DNA of 37,349 bases from Acidimicrobiia bacterium (GTDB taxonomy: Bacteria; Actinomycetota; Acidimicrobiia; Acidimicrobiales; Bin134): the NCBI GenBank assembly GCA_022821445.1, contig JAJEDQ010000056.1:1-37349 (forward strand), read 5' to 3'. The notes under the pieces were generated by a model. That model was not told where the DNA came from and searched no databases. It saw nothing but the letters and a program-made list of their open reading frames with translations. Each line of letters begins with the position of its first letter. Position 1 is the stretch's first letter. Below are positions 31,743 through 37,349 of the stretch, piece by piece. The translations under genes and the position numbers were made by a program.

Positions 31743-32722
31743 TACCCGGCCACCTCACCCTGATCGGCCCCCAGCTTGCAGAACGCCCGATAGCGGGCGC
31801 TTGAGGCTCGGGGATTGTCGGCCACCTCCGCAGGGCTGGGCTTGCGACTGCCCCGGGGAACCAACTCGATTGCGGGTGGGGCCTGGGTGTCAGAGCGGGG
31901 CAGTCCCAGATAGCGGGACTCATCGGAAAGTCCGGCCCGGCGGCGGAGAACCTGTTTGACGATGCGATCCTCCCCGCTGTGGTAGCTGAGCACCACCCCC
32001 CGGCCTTCGGGTGCCATCCGGTTTATGGATGTTTCCAGGGCAGGCTCGATCTGGTTCAGCTCATCGTTTACTGCAATGCGAATGGCCTGAAAGGTCCGCT
32101 TGGCCGGGTGGCCTCCCCGGCGGCGGGCGGGAGCGGGAATGGCATCGCGAACCACCTCGGCCAACTCGGTGGTAGACCCGATCGGCCGAGCCGAAGCGAT
32201 GGCGGCGGCGATGCGGTGGGCGTAGCGCTCATCGCCGTAAGAGCGCAGGATCGTGACCAGTTCGTCTGTTGACCAGGCGTTCACCACTTGGCCGGCCGAG
32301 AGTTGCTGGCCGCCGTCCATCCTCATGTCCAGCGGACCGTCGTGGCGATAGCTGAACCCGCGCTCGGGCTGGTCCAGTTGCGGAGAGCTCACCCCGAAGT
32401 CGAATAGCGATCCCACTATGCAGGCAACGCCCAGGGAATCCAGAACGTCGCCCAGCTGTCCGAAGCTGGCGTGGTGGATCGTGGCGCCGCGGCCGGCCAA
32501 GACGGTGGTGGCGGCCTCGACCGCGGAGGGGTCACGGTCGAGGCCTATTAGCGAGAGGTCAGGGCGGGCGTTCAAGAGCGCCCGAGCGTGACCTCCCCCG
32601 CCCACGGTGGCGTCGAGAAAGGCTCCCGACGGGACCGTAGACAGGTGCTCCACCACTTCTGTCACCATGACGGGGTGATGGACGAAACGACGTTCGATCG
32701 CTGTCGGTGTCCCCCCGTTCAT
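31742..32722 (-). CDS. rsmH: 16S rRNA m4C1402 methyltransferase
   Basis: A 326-residue RsmH (MraW) methyltransferase that methylates N4 of C1402 in the decoding site. It shows HHPVMVTEVVEHL at the start, the SAM loop DATVGGGGHA, FDFGVSSPQLDQPERGFSY, and RRGGHPAKRTFQAIRIAVNDEL. The start is ATG with a near-perfect GGGAGGTGA ribosome site. A 264-nt structured leader separates it from mraZ. Confidence 0.96.
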   Translation of the reverse strand: MNGGTPTAIERRFVHHPVMVTEVVEHLSTVPSGAFLDATVGGGGHARALLNARPDLSLIGLDRDPSAVEAATTVLAGRGATIHHASFGQLGDVLDSLGVACIVGSLFDFGVSSPQLDQPERGFSYRHDGPLDMRMDGGQQLSAGQVVNAWSTDELVTILRSYGDERYAHRIAAAIASARPIGSTTELAEVVRDAIPAPARRRGGHPAKRTFQAIRIAVNDELNQIEPALETSINRMAPEGRGVVLSYHSGEDRIVKQVLRRRAGLSDESRYLGLPRSDTQAPPAIELVPRGSRKPSPAEVADNPRASSARYRAFCKLGADQGEVAG

Positions 32723-32729
32723 GATTTTT

Positions 32730-32737
32730 CACCTCCC
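32730..32737 (-). promoter_or_regulatory. Strong rsmH ribosome-binding site
   Basis: GGGAGGTG on the minus strand lies seven bases before the ATG, close to the full anti-Shine-Dalgarno complement and one of the strongest in the window. It is directly downstream of the structured leader, which could gate access to it. Confidence 0.8.
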
Positions 32738-32745
32738 TGGCGGCT

Positions 32746-32758
32746 CAGCAGACTGCTG
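32746..32758 (-). other. Small hairpin just before the rsmH ribosome site
   Basis: CAGCAG and CTGCTG are perfect complements around one base, so three to five pairs can form around a small loop. It ends eight bases before the ribosome site. Confidence 0.4.
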
Positions 32759-32781
32759 CGAGAAGGGCCTGTTTTTTGCGC

Positions 32782-32817
32782 CCGATGGGATCGAACGGCA
32801 AGAATGTCGCCCATCGG
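32782..32817 (-). other. 8-bp stem downstream of the multibranched leader RNA
   Basis: CCGATGGG and CCCATCGG arms enclose a 20-base loop. Its first two bases overlap the end of the large stem's 3' arm, so the two structures must either share that boundary or compete. Confidence 0.5.
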
Positions 32818-32920
32818 CAGTCCTCCGCCCGGCGACCGCACTCCGGGATTTCTCCCCGGTTGTGTCAGATGGCAAGCGGGCGGAGTAGGGGCCTTCCATC
32901 TCGTCGGACGGAGGACTGCC
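32816..32920 (-). ncRNA. Multibranched structured leader RNA between mraZ and rsmH (mraW-RNA-like candidate)
   Basis: On the minus strand GGCAGUCCUCCGUCCG (32905-32920) pairs with CGGGCGGAGGACUGCC (32816-32831): sixteen pairs including one G-U. The 73-nt interior holds two further hairpins: AGAUGG/CCAUCU extended by AGG/CUU pairs after one mismatch, and CCGGG/CCCGG with a short A-rich loop. The result is a compact three-way-junction RNA of 105 nt transcribed with the operon. A structured mraW RNA motif has been described in actinobacteria upstream of this gene. The position agrees, but I could not compare the consensus. Confidence 0.65.
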
Positions 32921-32935
32921 CATGAGCGCACTCCT

Positions 32936-32962
32936 GGTCGGCCTACACGGAGGTCACCGACC
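32936..32962 (-). other. Bulged hairpin 5' of the multibranched RNA
   Basis: GGTCGG pairs with CCGACC. After a three-base bulge, CCT pairs with AGG around a six-base loop. It lies between the mraZ stop and the large structure and may belong to the same leader RNA. Confidence 0.5.
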
Positions 32963-32986
32963 TTGTTGTCTGTCTGCGAATCCACA

Positions 32987-33394
32987 TCACAACCACCGGT
33001 CTACGTCTGCCTCGCCGAGTTCGGCTTGCAGCGACTGCCATTGCTCCGCGTCCCACACCTCGCCGCGGTTGAACACACCGACCAGCACCACGTTCTTGTC
33101 CAATCCCAGCACCTCACGCTTGGAGGATGGGAGGTTCAACCGACCTTGGGCATCCACGGTGGCCGGTTCGAGGCTGGAGGAGAATGCCCGCAGTTCGTCG
33201 CCCGTGGCCTCTCCGGCCCGAACCGCCGCCTCGAGCCGCTCCAGCGCGCTGCGGGCCTCATCCGCAGTCCAGATGCCGAGGCACTGCCTGTAGATGGCCA
33301 CGTAGGCCCCTTCAGCCAGCACCGAGCGGAAGACCGGCGGCAACGAGAGCCGGCCCTTGTCGTCCAGGGAACGCGTGTGCTCACCGGTGAGCAC
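32987..33394 (-). CDS. mraZ: Transcriptional regulator MraZ
   Basis: About 135 residues with two SpoVT/AbrB-like MraZ repeats: LDDKGRLSLPPVFR in the first half and VDAQGRLNLPSSKR in the second. MraZ forms a ring that binds repeated GTGGG-type boxes and controls the dcw operon. The track uses the ATG at 33406. I prefer the GTG at 33394, because VLTGEHTRSLDDKGR aligns without gaps to the usual family start and GGGGGG lies four bases upstream. The operator (separate entry) lies immediately upstream, so autoregulation is expected. Confidence 0.94.
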   Translation of the reverse strand: MLTGEHTRSLDDKGRLSLPPVFRSVLAEGAYVAIYRQCLGIWTADEARSALERLEAAVRAGEATGDELRAFSSSLEPATVDAQGRLNLPSSKREVLGLDKNVVLVGVFNRGEVWDAEQWQSLQAELGEADVDRWL

Positions 33395-33412
33395 GATTCC
33401 CCCCATCGGGTC

Positions 33413-33467
33413 CCGAGTAATTCCCCTTCTCTCCCACTTCGTCCCACACTATCCCTTATTACCCCAC
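33413..33467 (-). promoter_or_regulatory. MraZ operator: six boxes in 10-bp phase
   Basis: On the minus strand, boxes at exact 10-bp intervals read GTGGG, AAGGG, GTGGG, GTGGG, AGGGG and CTCGG, each separated by five bases. Three are perfect matches to the known MraZ box. The array overlaps the proposed mraZ promoter and runs to within 20 bases of the start codon. Confidence 0.85.
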
Positions 33468-33475
33468 TAGCGCAA
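33446..33475 (-). promoter_or_regulatory. Proposed mraZ/dcw promoter
   Basis: TTGCGC (33470-33475) and TAGTGT (33446-33451) are separated by 18 bases. The -10 element overlaps one MraZ box and the spacer holds two more, as expected for a repressed promoter. Assignment is by pattern only. Confidence 0.5.
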
Positions 33476-33559
33476 CTCTATGCAGGGAATTTGAGGGCCG
33501 GGGTTCCACCGCGCCCGCGTGGAGCCGCAAACGTGAATGAGCGCGGACGCGAACAGAAA

Positions 33560-33619
33560 GGTTTCTTGGGCCGCTCAATTAGGCAGAGAGGTTTCTTGGG
33601 TCGCCTAGCGAGGCAGAGA
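33560..33619. repeat. 30-bp tandem repeat at the 3' end of the lipoate-ligase-like gene
   Basis: Two adjacent 30-bp copies share GGTTTCTTGGG and AGGCAGAGA with a variable middle. The second copy contains the stop codon of the ligase-like gene. The rest of 33476-33559 shows no gene. Confidence 0.8.
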
Positions 33620-34285
33620 GGCTAAGAACGCGTTGTGAATGTCATCGGGTTGGGCATCTACCGGCCAGGCGGCCGACGAGAGGGCGCTTCGAAGCTCCTC
33701 AGGTGACTCCGCCAGACGAGCAATCAACTCCTCGGGGGACCAGTGGCGATACAAGAGGGTTTGGAATCGTGCGGTGGTCCGGGTGCGGCGCTGGGTGATG
33801 CCCACCGCTTTGGCCCCGCCCACCAGCACCTCGCCCGGCCCCCGGCTGGCGAAGCAGGCCAACCGTCCCCAAGGGCCGGGTTCATAGCGGTCGAATACCT
33901 CCCCGTGCGTGATGCCCAGCGAGGCCAGAGCCGCCGCCCATGCTTCGCCCAGCCACAGGGGTGCCCGGTTCACATCGTCATCCCAGAGCGGGTCGCTTCG
34001 GCCGATCACCACGTCGATCCACACCGAGTGGCCCGGAGCCACCAGCACCGCGCCCCCTCCGCTGCGGCGCCGCACCAACGCAGCGCTTTCGGCAATCGGG
34101 CTCGAGGCGGTCTCGTCGGGTTGGGCCGACCCCAGCACCAGAGCGGTGTCGAGGGGCGACATCAGCCAGACTTCCCGATCAGCGCCAGGGTCGGAACTCA
34201 GGGCATGCAACTCCCCCACCGTTCCGCTCAGCCGGTGTGCCTTCCACCCCCCTTGGATCGACAGGGGCCCAGTCTTGGTGCTCAC
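33605..34285 (-). CDS. Lipoate-protein ligase A-like (BPL/LplA/LipB family) protein
   Basis: About 226 residues. The biotin/lipoyl ligase fold is indicated by RRRSGGGAVL (72-81, the RRxGGG substrate loop) and by GGAKAVGITQRRTR with K159, the conserved lysine of lipoyl transferases. Such enzymes attach lipoate or octanoate to 2-oxoacid dehydrogenase and glycine cleavage proteins. LplA, an octanoyltransferase of the LipM/LipL type, or another acyltransferase are all possible. The track's 304-residue ORF is overextended into the HNH gene. The GTG at 34285 gives a sensible N-terminus 32 bases after the HNH stop. Confidence 0.82.
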   Translation of the reverse strand: MSTKTGPLSIQGGWKAHRLSGTVGELHALSSDPGADREVWLMSPLDTALVLGSAQPDETASSPIAESAALVRRRSGGGAVLVAPGHSVWIDVVIGRSDPLWDDDVNRAPLWLGEAWAAALASLGITHGEVFDRYEPGPWGRLACFASRGPGEVLVGGAKAVGITQRRTRTTARFQTLLYRHWSPEELIARLAESPEELRSALSSAAWPVDAQPDDIHNAFLASLPR

Positions 34286-34317
34286 CGATCCATGTCGCCG
34301 GGCATCCCGCGACAGGC

Positions 34318-34836
34318 TCAAGCAGTCTGGGCGACGGATTCGGCTGCTGGGTCTAGGTAGGGCAGCCAGTCGGAAGGCACATGGCCCACGGCCGAAGCCA
34401 CCCAGGCCGAGCGGGGCGGCTCGGCCGGCGGACGCATCAGCCGCATCTGCGTCTCCGAGAGCAGCCGGTCTCGCTTGGCCATGTTGCACCGGCGGCACGC
34501 GGCCACCACGTTCTCCCAAGAGTGGGTGCCGCCGCGGCTGCGGGGGCGCACGTGGTCGATGGAGTCGGCGTGGCGGCCGCAGTACTGGCAGCTATAGCCG
34601 TCTCGGGCGAACACTCCCCTACGGCTGAGCCCGCCAGTGCGGAAGAAGGGCACTTTGACGTAGTAGCGCAGTCGGACCACCGACGGCACCGGCAGGTCGA
34701 GCTGCTCGGAGCGGATTCGCTCTCCGGACTCCAGCACGACTTCGGCCTTCTCGGCCATCACCAGCACGAGAGCGCGCCGGGGCGACACCACACTCAGCGG
34801 CTCAAAGGATGCGTTGAGCACCAGCGCCCGGCTCAT
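34318..34836 (-). CDS. HNH endonuclease family protein
   Basis: About 172 residues. The N-terminal half (SRALVLNASFEPLSVVSPRR) is the conserved extension of stand-alone actinobacterial HNH proteins. The nuclease part has C83-x2-C86 and C114-x2-C117 zinc pairs, D94-H95 (the DH of HNH) and the SWENVVAACRRCN finish. The activity is expected to be nicking or cleaving DNA; the biological role of this widespread single-gene family is not established. The start at 34836 is preferred over 34890 because a TATGGT -10-like element lies seven bases upstream. It may be co-transcribed with the ligase-like gene. Confidence 0.88.
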   Translation of the reverse strand: MSRALVLNASFEPLSVVSPRRALVLVMAEKAEVVLESGERIRSEQLDLPVPSVVRLRYYVKVPFFRTGGLSRRGVFARDGYSCQYCGRHADSIDHVRPRSRGGTHSWENVVAACRRCNMAKRDRLLSETQMRLMRPPAEPPRSAWVASAVGHVPSDWLPYLDPAAESVAQTA

Positions 34837-34843
34837 GGTGGAA

Positions 34844-34849
34844 ACCATA
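34844..34849 (-). promoter_or_regulatory. Putative -10 element TATGGT of the HNH gene (leaderless)
   Basis: TATGGT lies seven bases before the preferred ATG and no Shine-Dalgarno sequence is seen. This supports 34836 over the upstream ATGs. Confidence 0.4.
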
Positions 34850-34879
34850 GTGAACCCGCTGGGCTGCTTTACGCGGATT

Positions 34880-34925
34880 ACCCAGAACACACCTCTGGGT
34901 TGAATGCCCGCAAGGGGCGGTTCAA
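34880..34925 (-). terminator. Two adjoining hairpins after the 69-residue gene
   Basis: TTGAA/TTCAA with an inner GCCC/GGGC stem (34900-34925) is followed by a perfect 7-bp ACCCAGA/TCTGGGT hairpin (34880-34900). Together they separate the small gene from the HNH promoter. There is no T-tract, so termination is inferred. Confidence 0.4.
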
Positions 34926-34932
34926 TTAGGCT

Positions 34933-35142
34933 TTACCTGGTGGTCTGCTCCCAAGACCTGCACCATTGCAGGTAGGTAACCAGATCGTCGGCACGGGGCT
35001 GGGCTTGGGCATCCCCGTACATGATGACCATCCGGAACCTCAAATACGCAGGATCGGGGGCCAGCCTCAACCGCCATCCGAGCCGAATCGCCGTTGTCCA
35101 GAGGCTGGGACGCGCGAGCAACTTGGCCAGTGATCGAATCAC
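34933..35142 (-). CDS. Conserved small actinobacterial protein, function unknown
   Basis: A 69-residue protein. The PDPAYLRFRMVIMYGD and DDLVTYLQWCRSW segments are, from memory, typical of a small conserved actinobacterial family with no known function. A basic N-terminus and many tryptophans suggest contact with a partner or membrane, but there is no membrane segment. The start is GTG at 35142, preceded by TAGCCT six bases upstream and no ribosome site. I chose this over the overlapping 109-residue ORF because of composition and the family match. It is divergent from the HhH-GPD gene. Confidence 0.75.
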   Translation of the reverse strand: MIRSLAKLLARPSLWTTAIRLGWRLRLAPDPAYLRFRMVIMYGDAQAQPRADDLVTYLQWCRSWEQTTR

Positions 35143-35148
35143 GGTTCC

Positions 35149-35154
35149 AGGCTA
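35149..35154 (-). promoter_or_regulatory. Putative -10 element TAGCCT of the 69-residue gene (leaderless)
   Basis: TAGCCT lies six bases upstream of the GTG, the distance expected for transcription starting at the first codon. Confidence 0.45.
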
Positions 35155-35197
35155 CGTCGTAGCAGTCTTTCCCTCGTGATCTTCCTTCGGCGGCCAG

Positions 35198-35203
35198 TAC
35201 GAT
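35198..35203 (+). promoter_or_regulatory. Putative -10 element TACGAT of the HhH-GPD gene (leaderless)
   Basis: TACGAT lies six bases before the ATG at 35210 with no real ribosome site. It mirrors the divergent promoter 44 bases away. Confidence 0.45.
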
Positions 35204-35209
35204 GGGCGG

Positions 35210-35785
35210 ATGGGAACACTTGCCGTCACCGGTGATCACGACGCCGACCAACTCCTAATCGATAACCCATTCGCCCTGCTGCTGGCCATGATGCTCGACC
35301 AGCAGATCCCCATGGAATGGGCCTTCAAGTCGCCCCTGCGGCTGAAAGAGCGCATCCCCGAGAACTTCTCCGCCGCGGGTCTGGCTGAGATGGACCCCGA
35401 GAAGGCCGAGGCTGCCTTCAAGGAGAAGCCCGCCCTGCACCGCTTCCCCGGATCAATGGCCCGCCGAGCCCAAGACCTGGCCCGCCACATCGTGGACCAC
35501 TACGACGGCAACGCCGCCAAGCTGTGGGCCGAAGCCCCCACCGGCCAAGACCTGCTCAAGCGGCTCAAAGCCCTCCCCGGCTACGGCGACGAAAAAGCCA
35601 AGATCTTCCTCGCCCTGCTGGCCAAGCGCTTCAACATCACCCCCGAAGGCTGGGAAACCGCCGCTGGCCCATTCTCCGACGCCACCCCCCGCACCGTCGC
35701 CGACATAGACAGCCCCGAAGCCTTAGCCGAGGTCAGGGCTTGGAAGAAAGCCCAAAAAGCCAAAGGCAAATCCAAACAGGACTGA
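35210..35785 (+). CDS. HhH-GPD-type base-excision-repair-like protein
   Basis: A 191-residue protein of the HhH-GPD DNA-glycosylase superfamily, matching the small uncharacterised actinobacterial subgroup. FALLLAMMLDQQIPMEWAF is the conserved early helix pair. LKALPGYGDEKAKIFLALLAKR (about 117-138) is the helix-hairpin-helix. The usual catalytic aspartate downstream of the hairpin is not obvious, and there is no Fe-S cysteine cluster. It may bind or process damaged DNA; the substrate is unknown. The lysine-rich C-terminus could help DNA contact. It lies 34 bases before the nuclease-like gene in the same direction. Confidence 0.85.
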   Translation: MGTLAVTGDHDADQLLIDNPFALLLAMMLDQQIPMEWAFKSPLRLKERIPENFSAAGLAEMDPEKAEAAFKEKPALHRFPGSMARRAQDLARHIVDHYDGNAAKLWAEAPTGQDLLKRLKALPGYGDEKAKIFLALLAKRFNITPEGWETAAGPFSDATPRTVADIDSPEALAEVRAWKKAQKAKGKSKQD

Positions 35786-35801
35786 CCGTCACAACCTTCT
35801 C

Positions 35802-35807
35802 TAAGCT
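35802..35807 (+). promoter_or_regulatory. Putative -10 element TAAGCT of the nuclease-like gene
   Basis: TAAGCT lies twelve bases upstream of the ATG at 35820 in a 34-base gap that lacks a ribosome site. A very short leader would result. Confidence 0.3.
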
Positions 35808-35819
35808 GGCACCGCCCCT

Positions 35820-37286
35820 ATGACCAACCCAGCCGACATCCCAACCCCGCTTCCGTGGGAACAGCGCTCCAAAGGGGTTGGCTCCATGCCCGGGGGGTAC
35901 ACAGGCTACATCCATGCCCTTCGTGAAATCTGCGAGCATGTCATCAGCGAAGGACCTTCTCGAACAGATTTAGTTGGCTGGATCCAAAGCCATTTCAATC
36001 TAAGTGGAGGCAGCGCCATCTGGCGCGAGCGCTTCTTGCACAAAGCTGGTGTTCTCGAATCCTCTGCCAACCAGATCAAACTCAGTGAGCACGCAAGCCG
36101 CTGGTATCTGGCTTCGGACGACGGAATTCTGATCGGGCTCCTGCACAGCCGACTTCAGTTTCTTGGCGAAATGCTCTCAGAGCTGCGTGAAGGACCTCGA
36201 ACGCTTGAAGAGTTGCGTCAGGCAGCAAAGAAGTACGACCTAAATTGGGATACGGACAATCAGGGGCACATAAGGCGGGGCTGGTTGGAGTCCGCCAAGC
36301 TGGTTGAGGCCGTCGGAGACAATCGATTGGCCATCACAGACGTGGGACGCGACCTGCTGTCCAAGCTGACCGTCCATGCTCCCGGTTCGGATCCAGAACC
36401 CCTTCATGCAGAAACGCCTCCTGATCCAACGCCGGACAGCGTCCCCACTTCCGCACCAGAGACCATACCCTCCGCCACCATCGATGCACCAGACGACTCC
36501 ATAGCAGATCGCAACCTCTCCCCCGCTGAAGCTCTCGCACTCGAAATCCGCGAAGCGGCCACCGACAGCAAGAATCCTGACCGTTTGGAGGTCGCCGTCC
36601 GGGATGCGTTTCACTTTCTCGGGTTCAACGCCAAGAAACTTGGCGGCAGCGGCAAGACTGACGTGCTGGCCACAGCACCGTTGGGCAAGAACGACTCCTT
36701 CACAGTGGCCATAGACGCCAAAACAGTCGGCTCTGGCTCCCTGGGTGATCACCAGGTGGACTGGGTCACCCTCGAAGAACATCGCAGACAGCACAATGCC
36801 GACTATTCAATGCTGGTGGGACCGAACCCCTCTGGCCAACGCCTGATGAGCCGGGCTGTCGACAAGACGGTGTCAGTGCTCTCAACCGAACAACTTGCTG
36901 ACCTGTGCATCCAGCACGCCGAAACGCCACTGGGCCTCGAGGACTACCGTGCGCTCTTCGAGGCTGGCGGTGCTGTTGACACGACCCCGACCAGCAGGGC
37001 GGCCGAGGACTTGGGCCGGCTTCGGGGTCTCGCTATCGAGCTCTGTGAGAAATTGGCTGAGAGGACCGGCACTTTTGGGCCACTTACTGCATCACAACTC
37101 ATGGTGATGATCGATCAGCCCGACAAGCCCAGTTCCGAGCAGGAAATCCAACAGACACTGGACACTCTTACCAGCCCATTGGTGGGTGCAGTCCAGGGCA
37201 CGGCTTCAACTGGATATGTCCTTGCCACTGCCCCACGAGTCATTCAACAACGCCTCCAACAGCTTGGCGATCAGATCGCGCGTTGA
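35820..37286 (+). CDS. Winged-helix/PD-(D/E)XK restriction-endonuclease-like protein
   Basis: A 488-residue protein. Residues about 27-100 and 105-185 look like two winged-helix domains (GGSAIWRERFLHKAGVLE, then RRGWLESAKLVEAVGDNRLAITDVG). A proline-rich linker (190-230) follows. An Mrr-like nuclease core comes next, with E257, D281 (GKTDVL) and D299-A-K301 (IDAKT), the PD-(D/E)XK metal site. The C-terminal 110 residues look helical and may be another winged helix. No methyltransferase is adjacent, so a type IV-like or solitary defence nuclease is plausible, but host DNA processing is an alternative. Its lower GC and mixed codon use suggest acquisition by transfer. Bases 37287-37349 after it show nothing recognisable. 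Confidence 0.75.
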   Translation: MTNPADIPTPLPWEQRSKGVGSMPGGYTGYIHALREICEHVISEGPSRTDLVGWIQSHFNLSGGSAIWRERFLHKAGVLESSANQIKLSEHASRWYLASDDGILIGLLHSRLQFLGEMLSELREGPRTLEELRQAAKKYDLNWDTDNQGHIRRGWLESAKLVEAVGDNRLAITDVGRDLLSKLTVHAPGSDPEPLHAETPPDPTPDSVPTSAPETIPSATIDAPDDSIADRNLSPAEALALEIREAATDSKNPDRLEVAVRDAFHFLGFNAKKLGGSGKTDVLATAPLGKNDSFTVAIDAKTVGSGSLGDHQVDWVTLEEHRRQHNADYSMLVGPNPSGQRLMSRAVDKTVSVLSTEQLADLCIQHAETPLGLEDYRALFEAGGAVDTTPTSRAAEDLGRLRGLAIELCEKLAERTGTFGPLTASQLMVMIDQPDKPSSEQEIQQTLDTLTSPLVGAVQGTASTGYVLATAPRVIQQRLQQLGDQIAR

Positions 37287-37349
37287 CGTGATCTCGCAGG
37301 CTCAGCCTCCTATCAGCGTCTCAGGGCGGGGGCGGGGGGTTGTTGCCAG

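Noticed and set aside
32729-32923. 64-residue minus-strand ORF inside the mraZ-rsmH leader as a leader peptide
   Set aside because: It has an ATG but no clear ribosome site and a composition typical of non-coding high-GC DNA. The RNA pairing explains the sequence constraint better.
34922-35251. 109-residue minus-strand ORF overlapping the 69-residue gene
   Set aside because: It overlaps the HhH-GPD start and its promoter. The 69-residue frame has the better composition, family resemblance and start context.

Overview
The window is high-GC, densely packed bacterial DNA. The gene content points to Actinomycetota: a bacterial proteasome activator (Bpa/PafE family), SepF, an H1-tailed TraR/DksA protein beside lspA-rluD-ileS, no ftsA in the division cluster, MurE with the DNPR motif (meso-diaminopimelate), and a DnaA-box-like TTGTCCACA. 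The class is a guess: a deep-branching lineage such as Acidimicrobiia fits, but I cannot confirm it without searches. No tRNA, rRNA, CRISPR array or insertion sequence was found, and no gene-free stretch exceeds about 265 bases.

Layout, left to right. (1) 1-5.75 kb: a minus-strand metabolic run of an orphan possible GNAT-like protein, nitroreductase, SnoaL-like protein, DUF35 Zn-ribbon protein, thiolase, zinc-type alcohol dehydrogenase, SDR oxidoreductase and a NifU C-terminal domain protein. The DUF35-thiolase pair and two dehydrogenases suggest acyl-CoA or ketone metabolism. (2) 5.9-11.3 kb: replicative polymerase dnaE, bpa and an alkaline-phosphatase-superfamily hydrolase, all minus strand, with a divergent Rrf2 regulator. 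(3) 11.8-17.4 kb: rluD, lspA and the TraR/DksA-like gene (minus), divergent from ileS (plus). (4) 17.4-33.5 kb: one long minus-strand division and cell-wall (dcw) cluster in the order mraZ-rsmH-ftsL-ftsI-murE-mraY-murD-ftsW-murG-murC-murB-ftsQ-ftsZ-yggS-sepF. Most junctions overlap (ATGA, GTGA or TTGA), so translation is probably coupled. murF, ftsA and ddl are absent. (5) 33.6-37.3 kb: a lipoate-ligase-like protein, an HNH endonuclease, a 69-residue small protein, an HhH-GPD DNA-repair protein and an accessory-looking winged-helix/PD-(D/E)XK nuclease.

The main non-coding signals lie at the head of the dcw cluster. An array of six 10-bp-phased MraZ boxes covers the mraZ promoter. The 264-nt mraZ-rsmH gap holds a highly structured leader RNA: a 16-bp closing stem around two inner hairpins, flanked by further hairpins. 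It sits where the described actinobacterial mraW RNA motif would be. Other unusual points are a palindromic repeat insertion inside murD, a duplicated start region upstream of bpa that creates a mini-ORF, a perfect 20-bp palindrome with DnaA-box-like sites before dnaE, in-frame tandem repeats in lspA, ftsI and the dksA-like gene, and several stand-alone genes with a TAnnnT -10 element immediately before the start codon (leaderless pattern).
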